This document shows, one piece after another, positions 1-11,168 of a DNA stretch of 64,000 nt (position 1 is its first letter; each line of letters opens with the position of its first letter). The position numbers were made by a program, and so were the translations under genes. The notes beneath the pieces were generated by a model that was given only the letters and a program-made list of their open reading frames with translations, was not told the DNA's origin and did not search any database. Source of the DNA: Diphasiastrum complanatum (lineage: Eukaryota > Streptophyta > Lycopodiopsida > Lycopodiales > Lycopodiaceae); the NCBI GenBank assembly GCA_029204225.1, contig CM055111.1:23684899-23748898 (forward strand), read 5' to 3'.

Positions 1-200
1 TTTAGATGACCTAATCTTTGATGCCATAGATTAGCATCTGAACAACTAACAGAAAGTGAAAAATCGTGACTCAGTATATACAAATTTCTTTCTCTGGAAG
101 TAGAGAGGATTCCTTTTGAATTATCATCTAAAATAGTACATCGGCTAGCAGTGAACATGGCTCTATAGCCCTGATCTGTGATCTTGTCAATTAGAGCTCT
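1..200 (-). pseudogene. Ty1/copia pol fragment (pre-integrase region)
   Basis: The minus strand reads through a copia Gag-pre-integrase stretch ending in NLWHQRLGHL at the window edge, preceded by residues resembling KITDQGYRAMF. LWHQRLGH carries the first His residues of the integrase zinc-binding HHCC module. The fragment is cut by the window edge, so its downstream part is not visible. No ATG-initiated ORF is present, so this is only a piece of a decayed element. The family call is fairly secure because the motif is diagnostic. Confidence 0.7.
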
Positions 201-1029
201 CTAAAAGTGTACGAGTTATCTAAAAGCTCGAATTAGAGTATTGTGAAAATAACAACTATCCCATATACAAAACTTTCAAGAGATCATCCTGATCTATGCA
301 CTATTACCTAAATATTTTCATGATAATCTAATTGAGCCTTTAACATAGAATGGTCGAGTTCTCCTAGCTTACCATAAATAAGACGTTCAATGTGAACATA
401 AATGAGCTGAATAATAGTAGATTCATGAAAGTGTTTGTCCCTTTAGATTGGAAGTGGTGATTTCTTGATCATCCGTGCAAAGTTGTTTGGGCCCTTTTCT
501 TACTGGAAATCTTTGACCAAGACCAATCGCCTATCAAAAAATTCCCAACAAGTGGATACCTCTCCTCAATAGATCAACCTCTCTCAACTAGTCCCACATG
601 ATGACATTTCAAAGCACACTATGTGAAAATTCCAAATTTTGAGAGCGCTACACTATGCACGATAGCATGAGGGACAAAAATCAACCTAAGAATAGAAGTT
701 ATTTTATTTTTCTTTTTCTAGACGGAAGGAATATTGGCCTTTACCAACATAATGCCCTCGGGATGAATGCAAGTGTAGTAGTGATTATTGAATATTGTGC
801 ATAGTAGTTTTTAGGGCTATCACAATTGCATAATTTGATCATTAAATTAGTGCAATAACAAAAGTAATCACTAAGAAATATAAACTAAGCATTGGTACTT
901 TGAAATTTGATATACTTTACTCGTTAATCTCATTTTGAGGGCGAAATCAACAAGTACTAAGAATTAGTGCGCTAGAATTCGAATATATTTATTATTGGTG
1001 CTCACTGCTCTCGCTGAAACTGGTTGTAG
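201..1029. other. AT-rich stretch, no gene recognised
   Basis: No convincing coding frame, RNA gene or repeat boundary is seen here. It lies between two copia fragments in opposite orientation and may be decayed LTR or leader sequence. Confidence 0.4.
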
Positions 1030-1472
1030 GGACTTTTTTAAAGATGAAATGGATAGGAAATCCATAAGTGCACATGCTATCTTCATAGGTGATGGAGCTA
1101 TCTCTTGGATGTCAAAGAAACAAGCTACTATCTCATTGTCATCTAGTGAGGCCGAGTACAAAGCTCTTACATCTTGTACAAAGGAGATGCTATGGATCAA
1201 AAGGAAGTCATCTTTTGTGATAACCTGTCATCCCAAAGATTGGCAAGCAATCTTATTTTTCATGCAAGGAGCAAGCATATTGAGGTGGCATATCATTTTG
1301 TGAGGGAACAAGTCAAGACAAAGGAGGTGGAGCTTCAACATGTTTCTTCAAGGGAGTGTGTGGCTGATATCTTCACCAAAGCATTGGGAAAAGACTTGTT
1401 TATGAAGCATAGAACATCACTTTGAGTTTCTATCTAAATCTATGCTAAAACTAGTTGAAGAGGGAGTGTGAA
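1030..1472 (+). pseudogene. Ty1/copia RNase H C-terminal remnant
   Basis: The frame shows MDRKSISAHAIFIGDGA, SWMSKKQATISLSSSEAEY and, after a frame change near 1200, IFCDNLSSQRLASN and HARSKHIEVAYHF followed by ADIFTKALGKD. This is the end of a copia RNase H. Compared with the intact element at 34033-37983, about 15 codons are missing between WIKR and IFCDN, and a further one-base shift follows HRTSL. The sequence is otherwise very close to the intact copy, so it belongs to the same family. It runs directly into a polypurine tract and LTR. Confidence 0.88.
1457..1466 (+). other. Polypurine tract of copia element
   Basis: GAAGAGGGAG lies immediately before the TGTGAAAAA start of the LTR, as in the intact element at 34038-34047. 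It is the plus-strand priming site. Confidence 0.8.
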
Positions 1473-2103
1473 AAACTGTCAACTTGTTTGTTTTTTTTGT
1501 TTATTTGGCAATTTTGGAGGCCAAAATGAAATCTCAAGTTAGAGATAGTTTCATATTTGTCAATAAAGACCTAAATAGTGGTTTTACTATTTTCTGTAAG
1601 TAGATAAGTGGATGAGATCGAGATTGGACCCATTCTAATTGGCTAAATTTGATACATTGCATCTAGACTAGAATTTCTAGGTTATTTGTGACTTACCAAG
1701 AAATTACCATTTAGGACAAGTTTAAGAATGAAATTTTGGCTTCTATAAATAGCAGTACCTGAACATATTATTGTATTCTCATTTTGTATGGAGAACTCAT
1801 CTCTCAAGTTTTTATGTCCATCTCATGTGTTTATCTCTTGATACTATGATTTTCTATGTGTAGAATGTTGATTTTATGGTTGATATAGGTTCCACACATG
1901 TGAAGGATAGACTGATGTTGTTGTTGTACAGAAAGGGACAGTACCATACTGTATTTTCATGTTCATGATTAGACCTTAGTGATTTATGCAATTCTAGCAT
2001 GCTAATCTTGATAAATTCTATCTTGTAACTAAATCTAGATGTGCACTCCAAATTGGCCCAAGATCTAAGATCCATTAGCTGTGTTTTGGATCTGTAATTT
2101 TCA
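1467..2103 (+). repeat. 3' LTR of the truncated copia element
   Basis: It starts TGTGAAAAACTGTCAACT right after the polypurine tract and ends near TTTTGGATCTGTAATTTTCA, which parallels the end of the intact element's LTR. Length is about 637 bp against 654 bp. A TATAAATA box lies at 1744-1751 and the near-palindrome TCCACACATGTGAA at 1891-1904. The 3' end is inferred from the parallel with the intact LTR. Confidence 0.75.
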
Positions 2104-2119
2104 AATTAATATGTATAGT

Positions 2120-2810
2120 AGTGGGTGGTGATCTATTGAGAGCACAAGTTCATTATCCAACTGAAAATGCTGAAACTTTTGAAGCTCAAAATTAAACTCA
2201 AAGCCTCACATTCTGTTAGAGAATAATTCTTCTTAACTGGTGTCAACATCTTTCTTGCATAATAAATTAGACAATCATATCCTTTCTCATCAGCATGTTG
2301 TGCCAACACACAACCTATCGCCATCTACGAAGCATTAGCATGCACATGGAAAGGTTTACTTTAATCAGACAACCTCAAAATTGGAGCATTCACTAAAACA
2401 TCAATCAAATTTTGAAAAGATTTGAAACATTTAATAATCACTCGATACACTGCCCCTTTATTCAATCCCTCATACAAAATGTGAGTGTGATTTACATAAG
2501 CATGAATGTAATGACGATGATAACCCATCATACCCAAAAGGGTCTGCATTTATTTCACTCTTAGGTAAATGCATATTCTTAATCACCCCAATTTTTTTGT
2601 GGATGATCCCTCCCGAGACACAATTTGTCCCAATAAAGCTCTTTGTTTAACCCAAAAGGTACATTTCTCAAGATTTCAGCTCATTTCATATTCATAATGT
2701 TGGAAACATTTTTTCACATCTCGCAATTCATCTTGAAATAAAAAAATCATCTAGAAAAATCTTCATGAACTTATCTATGCCCTAACTGATTACAAAATAA
2801 ACATACATCC
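2120..2810 (-). pseudogene. Ty3/gypsy reverse transcriptase-RNase H remnant
   Basis: Reading the minus strand from high to low coordinate: FMKIFLDD-like palm residues near 2780, EKCTFWVKQRALLGQIVS near 2650, then LLGMMGYHRHYIHAYVNH and APILRLSD (2361-2549), then AIGCVLAQHADEKGYD and MLTPVKKNYSLTECEALSL (2133-2324). This order matches a gypsy RT thumb/connection followed by RNase H. It contains several frame changes and stops and has no integrase behind it. A gag-like piece of the same orientation lies upstream at 2984-3420, so the protease and N-terminal RT were probably deleted. Confidence 0.8.
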
Positions 2811-2983
2811 TCAGGCCACTAGTACTTCTTGAGCATCACTTCCTCTTCCAATTATCAAGCTGATTCCACAATATGTTCCAACTCCTAACCGCTCAAAGAA
2901 GTAGTGCCACGACAGAGAACTTTATGCAACCCATGTCAAAACTATTTAACCAGTTTCAAATCTATCAATGATATTTGTAGTCG

Positions 2984-3420
2984 CTAATACTTTAAAAAGT
3001 TGAAAATAAGCCAACACATCTTCTTTTTTCCTCTTCTTAATGGCTTGAAGTTTATCCAAGAAAATATTTCTTTCTCATGCTCCTTTTTGTAACACTTGGA
3101 GGAAAAAGCGCATTTTAAATCATTCCAAACATGAAATTCTTGCAACCCAAATTGGAAATACCATTGAAGAGCATTATGTCTCAAAGAAATAATTCCAACT
3201 TTTAATATCCTCCATCTCCCGATTAGCGTCACAAACAACTAAAAGCTGATTAATTATGATTGTCATGTTTTTTCTTTCAATAACAGTAAAACGTAGCTGC
3301 CCATCAGAGAACTAAATCATATTGACGTCCACCGTGGAACATCCATTGTCTGAACTATTGGATCCAGAAGGCATTGCCATCAGATTGTCAAAAATAATCG
3401 GTCGGCTCCACCCAAAGTTG
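2984..3420 (-). pseudogene. Ty3/gypsy gag-like fragment
   Basis: The open stretch at 2984-3238 contains ALQWYFQFGLQEFHVWNDL, which fits the conserved core of the retrotransposon gag domain (ALQW, a W-x-x-F/L region and a following basic helix). Upstream residues in another frame run to about 3420. It probably belongs to the same minus-strand element as the RT remnant at 2120-2810. No zinc knuckle is visible. Confidence 0.6.
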
Positions 3421-3739
3421 GCAATGATCTAGAATAACTCTGTCACCCAAAACACACCAGCAATGGAACCAAGAAGGTATTAGGCATGAAATTGAATTTG
3501 AAAGCTAGTTTTGACGACAAATTCGTGAAATGATATTATTATGATGCAAACACCCAATCAACCCATTCAAATGTTGAAGACAATTATTTGAATAAGAAAA
3601 AATATTTAAAGGATGCAGCAACATGAACATTATTCAACGATATACCGAAGGAATGACACCAGACCAAACAAAGGACAGTTATGAATTGACATATACCTTA
3701 GAGAGAAGGCCAACCCTAAAAGATGTTGTATTTGTCTGG

Positions 3740-4846
3740 TCAATAGATGATCTTAAAAGCATAAACTAGGAATATGGTCAACATCGTATTGACGTGAAGG
3801 AAGGAACAGTTCCAATACAACAAAGATAGTATCGGTTGAATCCAAAATATTTGTTGCTGGTAAAAGATGAATTAGATAAGTATTTGGAGGTAGGTATAAT
3901 TTATCATGTCCTCAGTAGTGAATGGGTTTCACCATTGTTGTTGTACCCAAGAGAAGATTGGAAAGATATGAGTTTGTCAAGACTATTAACTCAGAAAGAT
4001 CACCATCCACTACCGTTTACAGACATGATACTTGATCAAGCTGTAGGTCATGCCAGATATAGTTTTCTTAATGGATTTTTAGGATATAATCAAGTATCGA
4101 TCCGGGAAGAAGGCCAGTCCAAGACCACTTTCACAACAAACTGGGCACCTATGCATATCAACAAATGCCATTTGGCTTATGCAATGTACCAGTTACATTC
4201 AAATGAATGATGACAATAATCTTCCAAGATTACTTACGAGCATTTCTTGAGATATTTATTGATAATTTTTGTGTATACAGCTCAGAAGATACTCATTTTT
4301 CAAAACTTCACAAAACGTTACAATGTTGCAGAGAGACCTCATTGTGTCTTCACCTTGAAAAATGTTTTTTCGACATACCAGAAGGCATTCTTCTAGGACA
4401 CCAAATATCAAAACGAGGCATTGAAGTTGGTAAAAACAAAGTAGAGATTATTCAGAACTTGAAGGAGCCAACGAATATACGTGAACTTAGAGGATTTTAT
4501 GGGACATGTTGGATATTATCGAAGATTTATTCAAGACCATGCATCTATAGCATCTCCACTAACACAATTATTGAAGAAAAACATGGAATATGAATGGTCT
4601 GCTAAACGACAATTATCATTGGACCTATTGAAGCAAAAACTTATGAACATCCCAATTCTAAGGCCACCTGATTGAGTAAGAACCTTTTATGTTTATGTGG
4701 ATGCTTCTTCATTCGCAATTGGAGTTACGCATAGTCAGAAGAACTATGAGAATAAAGATTATCGTGTATGCTAAGCAAAGCGGAAAAGAACTATTTGGCC
4801 ATAGAATGTGAAGGACTTGGGATGGTTTTCTCGGTAAAGAAATTTC
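3740..4846 (+). pseudogene. Ty3/gypsy RT-RNase H pseudogene
   Basis: The frame begins with HRIDVKEGTVPIQQ and YRLNPKY typical of the start of gypsy RT, continues through palm residues FLNGFLGYNQVSI (about 4065) and FIDNFCVYSS (about 4255), then VGYYRRFIQDHASIASPL, NIPILRPPD and FYVYVDASSFAIGV into RNase H, ending at FSVKKFR. Frame changes occur near 4205, 4485 and 4770 and there are in-frame stops. The motif A aspartate of RT is Asn (FLNGF) and the second Asp of the YxDD-type motif is Asn (FIDN), so the enzyme would be dead even without the frameshifts. Homology stops abruptly at about 4846. Confidence 0.87.
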
Positions 4847-4904
4847 GATTGACTTGGTCGTTGCAATCCGACGTCTCTGGGCGCATCATATTTTGATGTT
4901 TGTA

Positions 4905-5063
4905 GGCACGTTTTTTACATAACAGTGTCTGATGACCTCTGACGGGTGTCCGACGGTAGATCCAATAGATGAGGATATGTCGGATTGCGACATCTAATGA
5001 AATGGCGAATTCCAAGGTCTGTTGGCACGTTTTTTACATAACAGTCTCTGATGATGTCTGACT
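4905..5063. repeat. Pair of 39-bp direct repeats, 120 bp apart
   Basis: A 39-bp unit beginning GGCACGTTTTTTACATAACA occurs at 4905-4943 and 5025-5063 with only a few differences. The region is rich in TCTGAC and CCGAC words. No coding potential is recognised. Confidence 0.75.
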
Positions 5064-5286
5064 GTCCGAAAGATATCTGACATATGCCCAATGGATTTTT
5101 ATGTCAGAATCTGACGTCTTTGATTAGGTTAAAAAAATAAAAAATGTGTATAAAACAGTTACCACATTTTGATCGAGCTGTTCTTGGAGAGACACAGTTC
5201 TTGATTGCTTTTGAGGCAATATTTTTGGATTGCATTCGACATTTGGATCAAATAACAAGCTAAGCATGAGGTACTTTCTATTCATA

Positions 5287-5403
5287 CATTACTTCATGCA
5301 CATTATGATTTGCAATATTTTATTGCATTACTTTATGCACATTATGAATTGCAATACCTTATTAAATTATTTCATGCACATTGTAAATTGCATTTTGATT
5401 TGT
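5287..5403. repeat. 39-bp tandem repeat, three copies
   Basis: The word ATGCACATT recurs at exactly 39-bp spacing (5296, 5335, 5374) in units of the form CATTACTTCATGCACATTAT. A second pair, TTGGAATCCGACATTGCA, follows near 5422 and 5483. The 101-residue ORF across this stretch is a product of the repeat, not a gene. Confidence 0.8.
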
Positions 5404-5585
5404 ATATATGACATTGCTCTTTGGAATCCGACATTGCACATAATTTTAAAGTTCCTACTTAGTTATTACATTGCACATCTTGGAATCCGACATTGCATTT
5501 TTTTGGTGCAACATTACACATACGAAAATCAATAACAATATTGTGATCAATTCTCGTGCTGCAGCTTGGTGAGTTCTGCTCGCAG

Positions 5586-6423
5586 CTATGTGTTGCTTGT
5601 TGCCAAGTGTAGTACCTTGCTTTCCGATATAGCTTTGGCTGCTACCACCTCCAGGATGTATTTGCCCAGAGTCTGGTACGTCGTCGTTAGGTCTGTGTGA
5701 GCAGCCGATACATTGGCACTGGTAGGGGCTTGTGTTGTATCGGCCCCGACGACTTGTGGAGTTCCGTCGTCATCATCTTCAATCAGGTTCTTGTTGGACC
5801 TAATGCCATCTGGTATGAGGAAGCTATGCCAGTCGTATGGCACAACCGAGGGGCTAGGGAATTCTAGAAAGGATTTCACTATTTGACTCAGTAGCTTGGA
5901 CTGGATTTTGTCCTTGCGGAATGTTGAAATAACCAGAAAGTTATTCAACAGATGCACAGCTGCCTGAATGACGGGTTCCATGATAGCATCTATCAGGTAA
6001 CCATTGTTAGTCTGGATTGGGATGACTGGTGCAGTTTGGGTGATGAAAGGTTTGATCATATTTTTGGCATGGCGATGGGAGATGGGCTGATGATCACCGG
6101 ACATAATGCCAATGGTGACCATCGAGTCTGTGTTAATCCTAACCTTGTACGTGGTACCTTGGTACAGGAAGTGGAAGCGTGTCTTAGGCGTGTTCCAGGT
6201 GAGGCGTGTTCCAGGTGGCGTAAGCATGAAGGACGAGGCCCATGTTAATATCAGAATGGAAAAACGTCGGGTAAAAATCCATTGCTTCTAGAAGGGGCCC
6301 AGCTGTCTGTAGCCATGGTTGGGTTAGTGTGTCAGAGAGTAAGGGCCAAATCTGTGTGGCCTTGGGGATGTCAAGCTGGATCACCTGCTTGGTGCCAAAG
6401 TCTTTAGAGGATGAGGAGGCCAT
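5586..6423 (-). pseudogene. Hypothetical protein ORF split by a 16-bp tandem duplication
   Basis: The minus strand starts at 6423 (MASSSSKDFGTKQ) and stays open for 79 residues. A second frame then runs to 5586 and ends HLATSNT. The frame changes exactly at a perfect 16-bp tandem duplication (6186-6201 and 6202-6217), and TWNTP is encoded on both sides. The ancestral product would be about 270 residues, with an acidic linker (LIEDDDDG) and a Thr/Ala-rich tail. I do not recognise the family. Because it sits among gypsy debris it may be a gag-like or accessory ORF of an LTR element; a host gene remnant is also possible. Confidence 0.5.
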
Positions 6424-6429
6424 GTTAGC

Positions 6430-7520
6430 AGTGATGATTAAAGGACGAAAAAGTAGAAAAAAGAGTGAAAAAGGTAAAAAGACGTGGAACCGACAGAAAA
6501 CTGTGGATCATGAGTGTTGGATGACAAGAATTGTAGTTCAAAGCACAGGTCAGTGTTCAGTATGAGCAGATGATAGTTGGTAAAAAATTTGGTCGCAAAC
6601 ATAGAACTTGGTAAAATAGCGGAATTTAGAGTGCGTATTAGGTGAAATCCACTTTCCCTTATTCAGTTCCACCCAAATTTTGGCAGGGACCTTCTTCACA
6701 AAATTTTAAGACCTCAGGGAAGTTTGTGAGAGTTCAGAAGGTGATTCGACTGCCATGCGAAGGTTCTGCGAGGGTTCAGACTGTTTGCGAGGGTCAACTC
6801 TCGCAGGAAGTGATCTCTCGCAGAACTTATTTTTGTGATTGGATTTTCAAGATCAGACCATGTAGGTAATTTCACTGTTCTGATTCCATTTAGGCACCTT
6901 GCGAGGGTTGGTAAGATGATCTTGATGCTCTACAAGGGTTCTAAAGATTCAGCTTCTGGTAACCCTTGCACACACTAAAAAATAATGATTCCTCCATTAG
7001 GAACTCTCACAGAGATTTTCATGGATGCATCTAGGTCAGATCTGGTGACTGTCCAAGTTTCAAGAGCTATCTCCCAGGGGATCTCAAAAAATCATAAAAA
7101 AAGTGCTCTTTTAGAGTGTTTTTTGACAAGATCTTGAGATTTTCTGATTTTTAACTTTTGTAAATTAGTAATTAGCTTCATCCAGGTTTGATCTGACTGT
7201 TGGTAGTTCTCTGAAAGTTCTGATGGATAATTGGTAATAGATCCATCAGTCTTTGCTGAATTTTGCCCTTAATTTGCCATAGTTATTGAGATCGAGGTCT
7301 CTGATCTGCAAATTTAGAGGACTTATTGGCATAATCTGATGATCCTTTCTAGATCTAGATTCCCCTTAGATTCTGATGGATTTTCCTGATCTTGCCAGAT
7401 CTGGCCGAATCTTGATGGATCTAGTTTGATTTGGCTTGATCTTCCTAGATCTAGTGGTGATGGTTTAGCAGAATAGCTTTTCGTAACGTGCCACCACCAA
7501 TCTAGATCTCTCTTACTATG
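6430..7520. other. Repeat-like noncoding stretch
   Basis: No gene is recognised. Words such as GCGAGGGTT (6770-6910) and GATCTAG/GATCTTG (7345-7460) recur, suggesting LTR or leader sequence of the minus-strand gypsy element that follows. Confidence 0.35.
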
Positions 7521-7527
7521 GTGGCGA

Positions 7528-9240
7528 CTATTTGTGCAACCGGCTACTGTTGATGGGTGTATCGAATGGTGTCCCATCTAGCTTTTCTAAATTCACGGCT
7601 CCATGATTAAGAATTTCCTTGATTCGATAAGGACCTTTGCCTATGAATTTTAATTTTCTCTTGATCGCCTTGGTTTTATACATCAGGACCAAATTTTCGG
7701 AACGAAGATCCTTCTTTTGTAACCTGCAATCGTGCCATGCTTTGCGTCTTTCTTTTTTAGCTGCCAATGCATGAACAGCTAGCAAGCGTGTTTTCATAGA
7801 GTTTATGCAGAGCTTCGTGATGTAGTTGTAGAGATTTGAACTCATTAAGACGTTGCATGGTGGCAATCCTTAATGAAGGAACTAGAAACTCTAGTGGCAT
7901 CACAAAATCCTGACCATATACCAATTGGAAGGGTGTTTGATCAGTGCTTTCTTTATATGTTGTCCTGAATGCCCACAGAGCAACATGCAACTTGTGTTCC
8001 CAATCTGATCTGCTAGCTTCAATTATTTTTGTGAGCACACTACACAGGATCTTATTGGATGATTTTGCTTGCCCATTACCACGAGGATAATAAGGAAAAC
8101 TAGTCCTGCGGATCATGAAAAATTCCACCAACAAGACCTTGATGGTCTCATTGATGAAATGACTTCCGCGATCGCTGACTAGCTCCACCGGGCATCCGAA
8201 GCGCACAATGATATTTTCATAAAGGAACTTGGCAGTGGTCCTAGCATCAGCTACTCTTACTGCCTTGGCTTTGACCCATTTGGTGAGGTAGTCTGTGGCT
8301 ACGATTATGTATCAAGCCTGGAAACTCCTTGCACCAGGGTGAATTGGACCAATATGATCTAATCTCCACGTTTTGAATGGTGCTTGGGCTAAGACCGGGT
8401 GTAGTAGGTCATAATTCAATCTCGTTGGTCTCCTTGCCCTTTGGCACACAAAACACTTTTTCAAGTATTTTTCCATATTCTTATGAATCGTTGGCCACCA
8501 ACATCCTGATTGCAGGATCTTGCGAACTATAATGTCGGATGAAAAATGACCTCCACCCATGCCTTCATGTAAAAGCGAAATGATCTGGGTGGCCTCATGA
8601 GGGAGAATACACCACCAAAGAATTTCATCTGGTCCTCTTCGATACAACTGGCCGACAATCAGCTGATAAAGTCTAGCCTTCAAGATCCATTTCCGCTGTT
8701 CCGCCTTTGGTAGTAATCTGTCTAATTGGCCCGACATTAGATATTCAACAATGTCGGTTGTCCATTTTGGTACTGTGTTCACGTAAAATAAGGCAGCATC
8801 TGCCAGCTCATCGTCGGGTTGGGTTGCAATCTCCTTCCTCTTGATTCATGACACATGATCTGCCATGTAGTGTTGTTTTCCCTTGCGAACTACTATCCAA
8901 AAATCAAACTCCAACAACAGAAGTAGCCATCTGGTGATTCTTCCGATGTCGCAGGTTTTGTTAACGAGATAGAGCAAGGGTTGATGGTCCGTATAAAAAG
9001 CAAAATGTGTGGCTATCAAGTAGTGATGAAATTTCTTAACTGCATGAATCATTGCCAGTGCTTCCCGTTCTGTGGTTAAATAATTCATTTTGGTATCACT
9101 GAGCTGTCGGCTTGCAAATCGGATTGAAAATTCTTTTTGTGTTCACCTGGCTAGGTTAAGACTGCTCCAACTGCATACTTTGATGCGTCTGTATGCACGT
9201 GAAACTCAATGGACCAATTGGGTGGCTCCATTGGCATTGT
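7528..9240 (-). pseudogene. Ty3/gypsy RNase H-integrase pseudogene
   Basis: From 9240 downward: HTDASKYAVGAVL, FASRQLSDTKMNYLTTE and YTDHQPLLYLVNK (RNase H); GGHFSSDIIVRKI and CFVCQRARRPT (integrase zinc module); TWRLDHIGPIHPGARSF, VATDYLTKWVKAKAV and PVELVSDRGSHFIN (integrase core); then KGPYRIKEILNHGAVNL (C-terminal domain). One stop interrupts the core near 8314 and frame changes occur near 9090 and 7860. The first two core Asp residues are present, but the catalytic Glu of the NGQAE motif is Lys (NGQAKSS, near 8075). Coding traces are otherwise long, so decay is moderate. RT is absent because the element is joined to a copia fragment at about 9240. Confidence 0.9.
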
Positions 9241-9385
9241 TTTTGATCTTTAAGATCCATTTGCAATCATGATATTGCAGCCAATAGGAGCTTTGACTAG
9301 TGACCATGTCTGGTTCTTGATTGGAGAGGTATGCTCTCTGTCCATAGCTTCTCTCCAAAGATCAAAGTCTAGTTGGCTGTGTTAC
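9241..9385 (-). pseudogene. Ty1/copia RT N-terminal stub
   Basis: The minus strand shows REAMDREH, then IKNQTWSLVKAPIG and DCKWILKIK in neighbouring frames, the usual opening of the copia reverse transcriptase. It ends at a junction with gypsy RNase H sequence around 9240. It is probably the downstream end of the copia remnant at 9870-11163, separated from it by an unrelated insert. Confidence 0.65.
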
Positions 9386-9869
9386 GTCCATGTCTTGTAC
9401 AAGGGAATCGGAATAAAACCTGACGTGGATAGCCGGTCACTCCAGGTGTATATGGTTATTGGTTATGCCTCGACATTTCGAGCTTGTCCTATAAAGTAGT
9501 TAATAATCATATGAGAGGGCCCAGACCTATAATTGGACATAGGAGCACATGCATAGTGAGTGACTGTCTTAATGCAAGAATAGGAGGTTAATAGCTCAAT
9601 ATAGGCTGCATGGGGATCCTAGGGGGACTATTCTCTCTCTCATGAGGAGAATATGTCCATTGGAAAATCGCCTATCCTCCTATTGGAAATTCAGTTTCTT
9701 GAGCCTGTTTCTCTTCCTCTCTCTTAGATTCTTCACTATGGCTTGGGGGCTAGGTCCATGAGGAAAGTCCAGAGAGATCTAGGTTTGGATGGGTGGTTTT
9801 GTTCCATAGGTGTCCTTTTGGTTGTTTTGCAACAAGATTTAGTCAAATCTTCATATGGTAATCCTTACA
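9386..9869. other. Unidentified insert within a copia remnant
   Basis: About 480 bp with no copia coding sequence separates the integrase/linker part from the RT stub of the same remnant. It has more balanced base composition than its surroundings. I recognise no ORF, LTR ends or RNA gene. The borders are estimated from where copia similarity stops. Confidence 0.4.
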
Positions 9870-11163
9870 GGCTGAGTGCCTCTTCTACTATCATAGGTTC
9901 CTGTATCAAGAGACAGACAGACTCAGGAGTATACCTTGTGGGCTGTGTGCGTGCTCGGCTTGATCTTCTGGGAGGATTCGACTGATGAACCACTCTTGGG
10001 ACTTGTTGCTAGGTAGCAACAACATCTTCGTCTGATTCGTTGTCACGAAGTGGGTCGACAATAGACATGCCTGAGCCAGAAGCTTGGACATCGTGTCAAT
10101 GGCAGGTGATGAAGGTTCTTCTAGAGCAATATCCTTGCCTTTGAGGTCTACGAACTGATCCTTGATAAAGACTGTATCCCGGCATACAGCTTGTATGTAT
10201 TCTCAGATGAAGTATATCCAAATGGATTGTCCTAAAAACTTGGAAGTCCAGTTTCTTCCTCGTGTCTTTTGGGATCTGCGCATAGGCAATGCATCCAAAC
10301 ACTCTTAGGTTCTTCACAGAAGGCTTAAAGCCTGTCCACACCTCGTGGGGTGTCTTGCCTAAGAGGGCCTTAGTCGAACATCTATTCTAGACGTAAGTTG
10401 TAGTGGAGACAACTTCAGCCCAGAATCTCTTGGGCAGCGATGCATGCGCTAGCATACATTTGGTTGATTCAACCAGGGTATGGTTCTTCCTCTCGGCTAA
10501 GCCATTAGATTGAGGACTGTAATGAGTGATGAATTGCTGCTCAAGGTCTTGGCTTTGGCAATACTCCTTAAACTCGATAGAGATATATTCTCCACCATTG
10601 TCTGACCTTAGAGCCTTGATTGTCCATCCAGTCTCCTTTTCTGCACGCTCCTTGAAGATTTTGAAGCAATTGAAGGCTTCTGATTTTTTCTTTATAAATT
10701 ACACCATAGTCCTTCTAGAAAATTCATCAATAAAAGTTATAAAATACTTTGCATCCTTCAACGAAGGATTTTTTTATCGGGCCACAAATGTCTGAATGTA
10801 CAATGTCTAACAATCCTCTAGCAATATATTGATGGCTTGATTTAAATGGTTTCCTAGTCTGTTTACCAACTAGACAGTCTTGACAGACAGGTAACTCGAC
10901 TTTATCACGAGGATAGTTGAGATCAAGAACAATAGATTGTCTAGACATTTGTTGTACAGTAGCATGATTCAAGTGACCAAGTCTGTAATGTCAAAGTAAA
11001 CTTTTATTTGCATGAATAGAAGTACTGAGCGTCTGATTAGGGGCAGAAAAACAATGACTTAATTTATACAAGTATCCATGTCTCTTTCCGAGTGCTAGCA
11101 TCCTGCTTTTCCTATCAACTACTTTGCACTGATCACATTCGAATTCTACTCTATGTCCTAAAT
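9870..11163 (-). pseudogene. Ty1/copia pre-integrase and integrase pseudogene
   Basis: Reading down from 11163: RKSRMLALGKRHGYLYKL, HYRLGHLNHATVQQM, LPVCQDCLVGKQTRKPF (HHCC module), LLDIVHSDICGPI, then in shifted frames an LRSDNGGEYIS block, AERKNHTLVE and FWAEVVSTTTYV, followed by VWTGFKPSVKNLRVFGCIAY and a Pro/Ser/Arg-rich linker. This is a copia integrase whose D, D and E residues can still be found, but in several frames. It differs clearly from the intact 34-38 kb family and is closer in style to the plus-strand element at 44-48 kb. Confidence 0.85.
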
Positions 11164-11168
11164 CTGTG

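Noticed and set aside
5230-5535. 101-residue ORF rich in His/Cys/Leu
   Set aside because: It is a reading of the 39-bp tandem repeat.
9755-9775. GAGGAAAGTCC as an RNase P RNA core
   Set aside because: Only a short match; the rest of the RNase P structure is absent.
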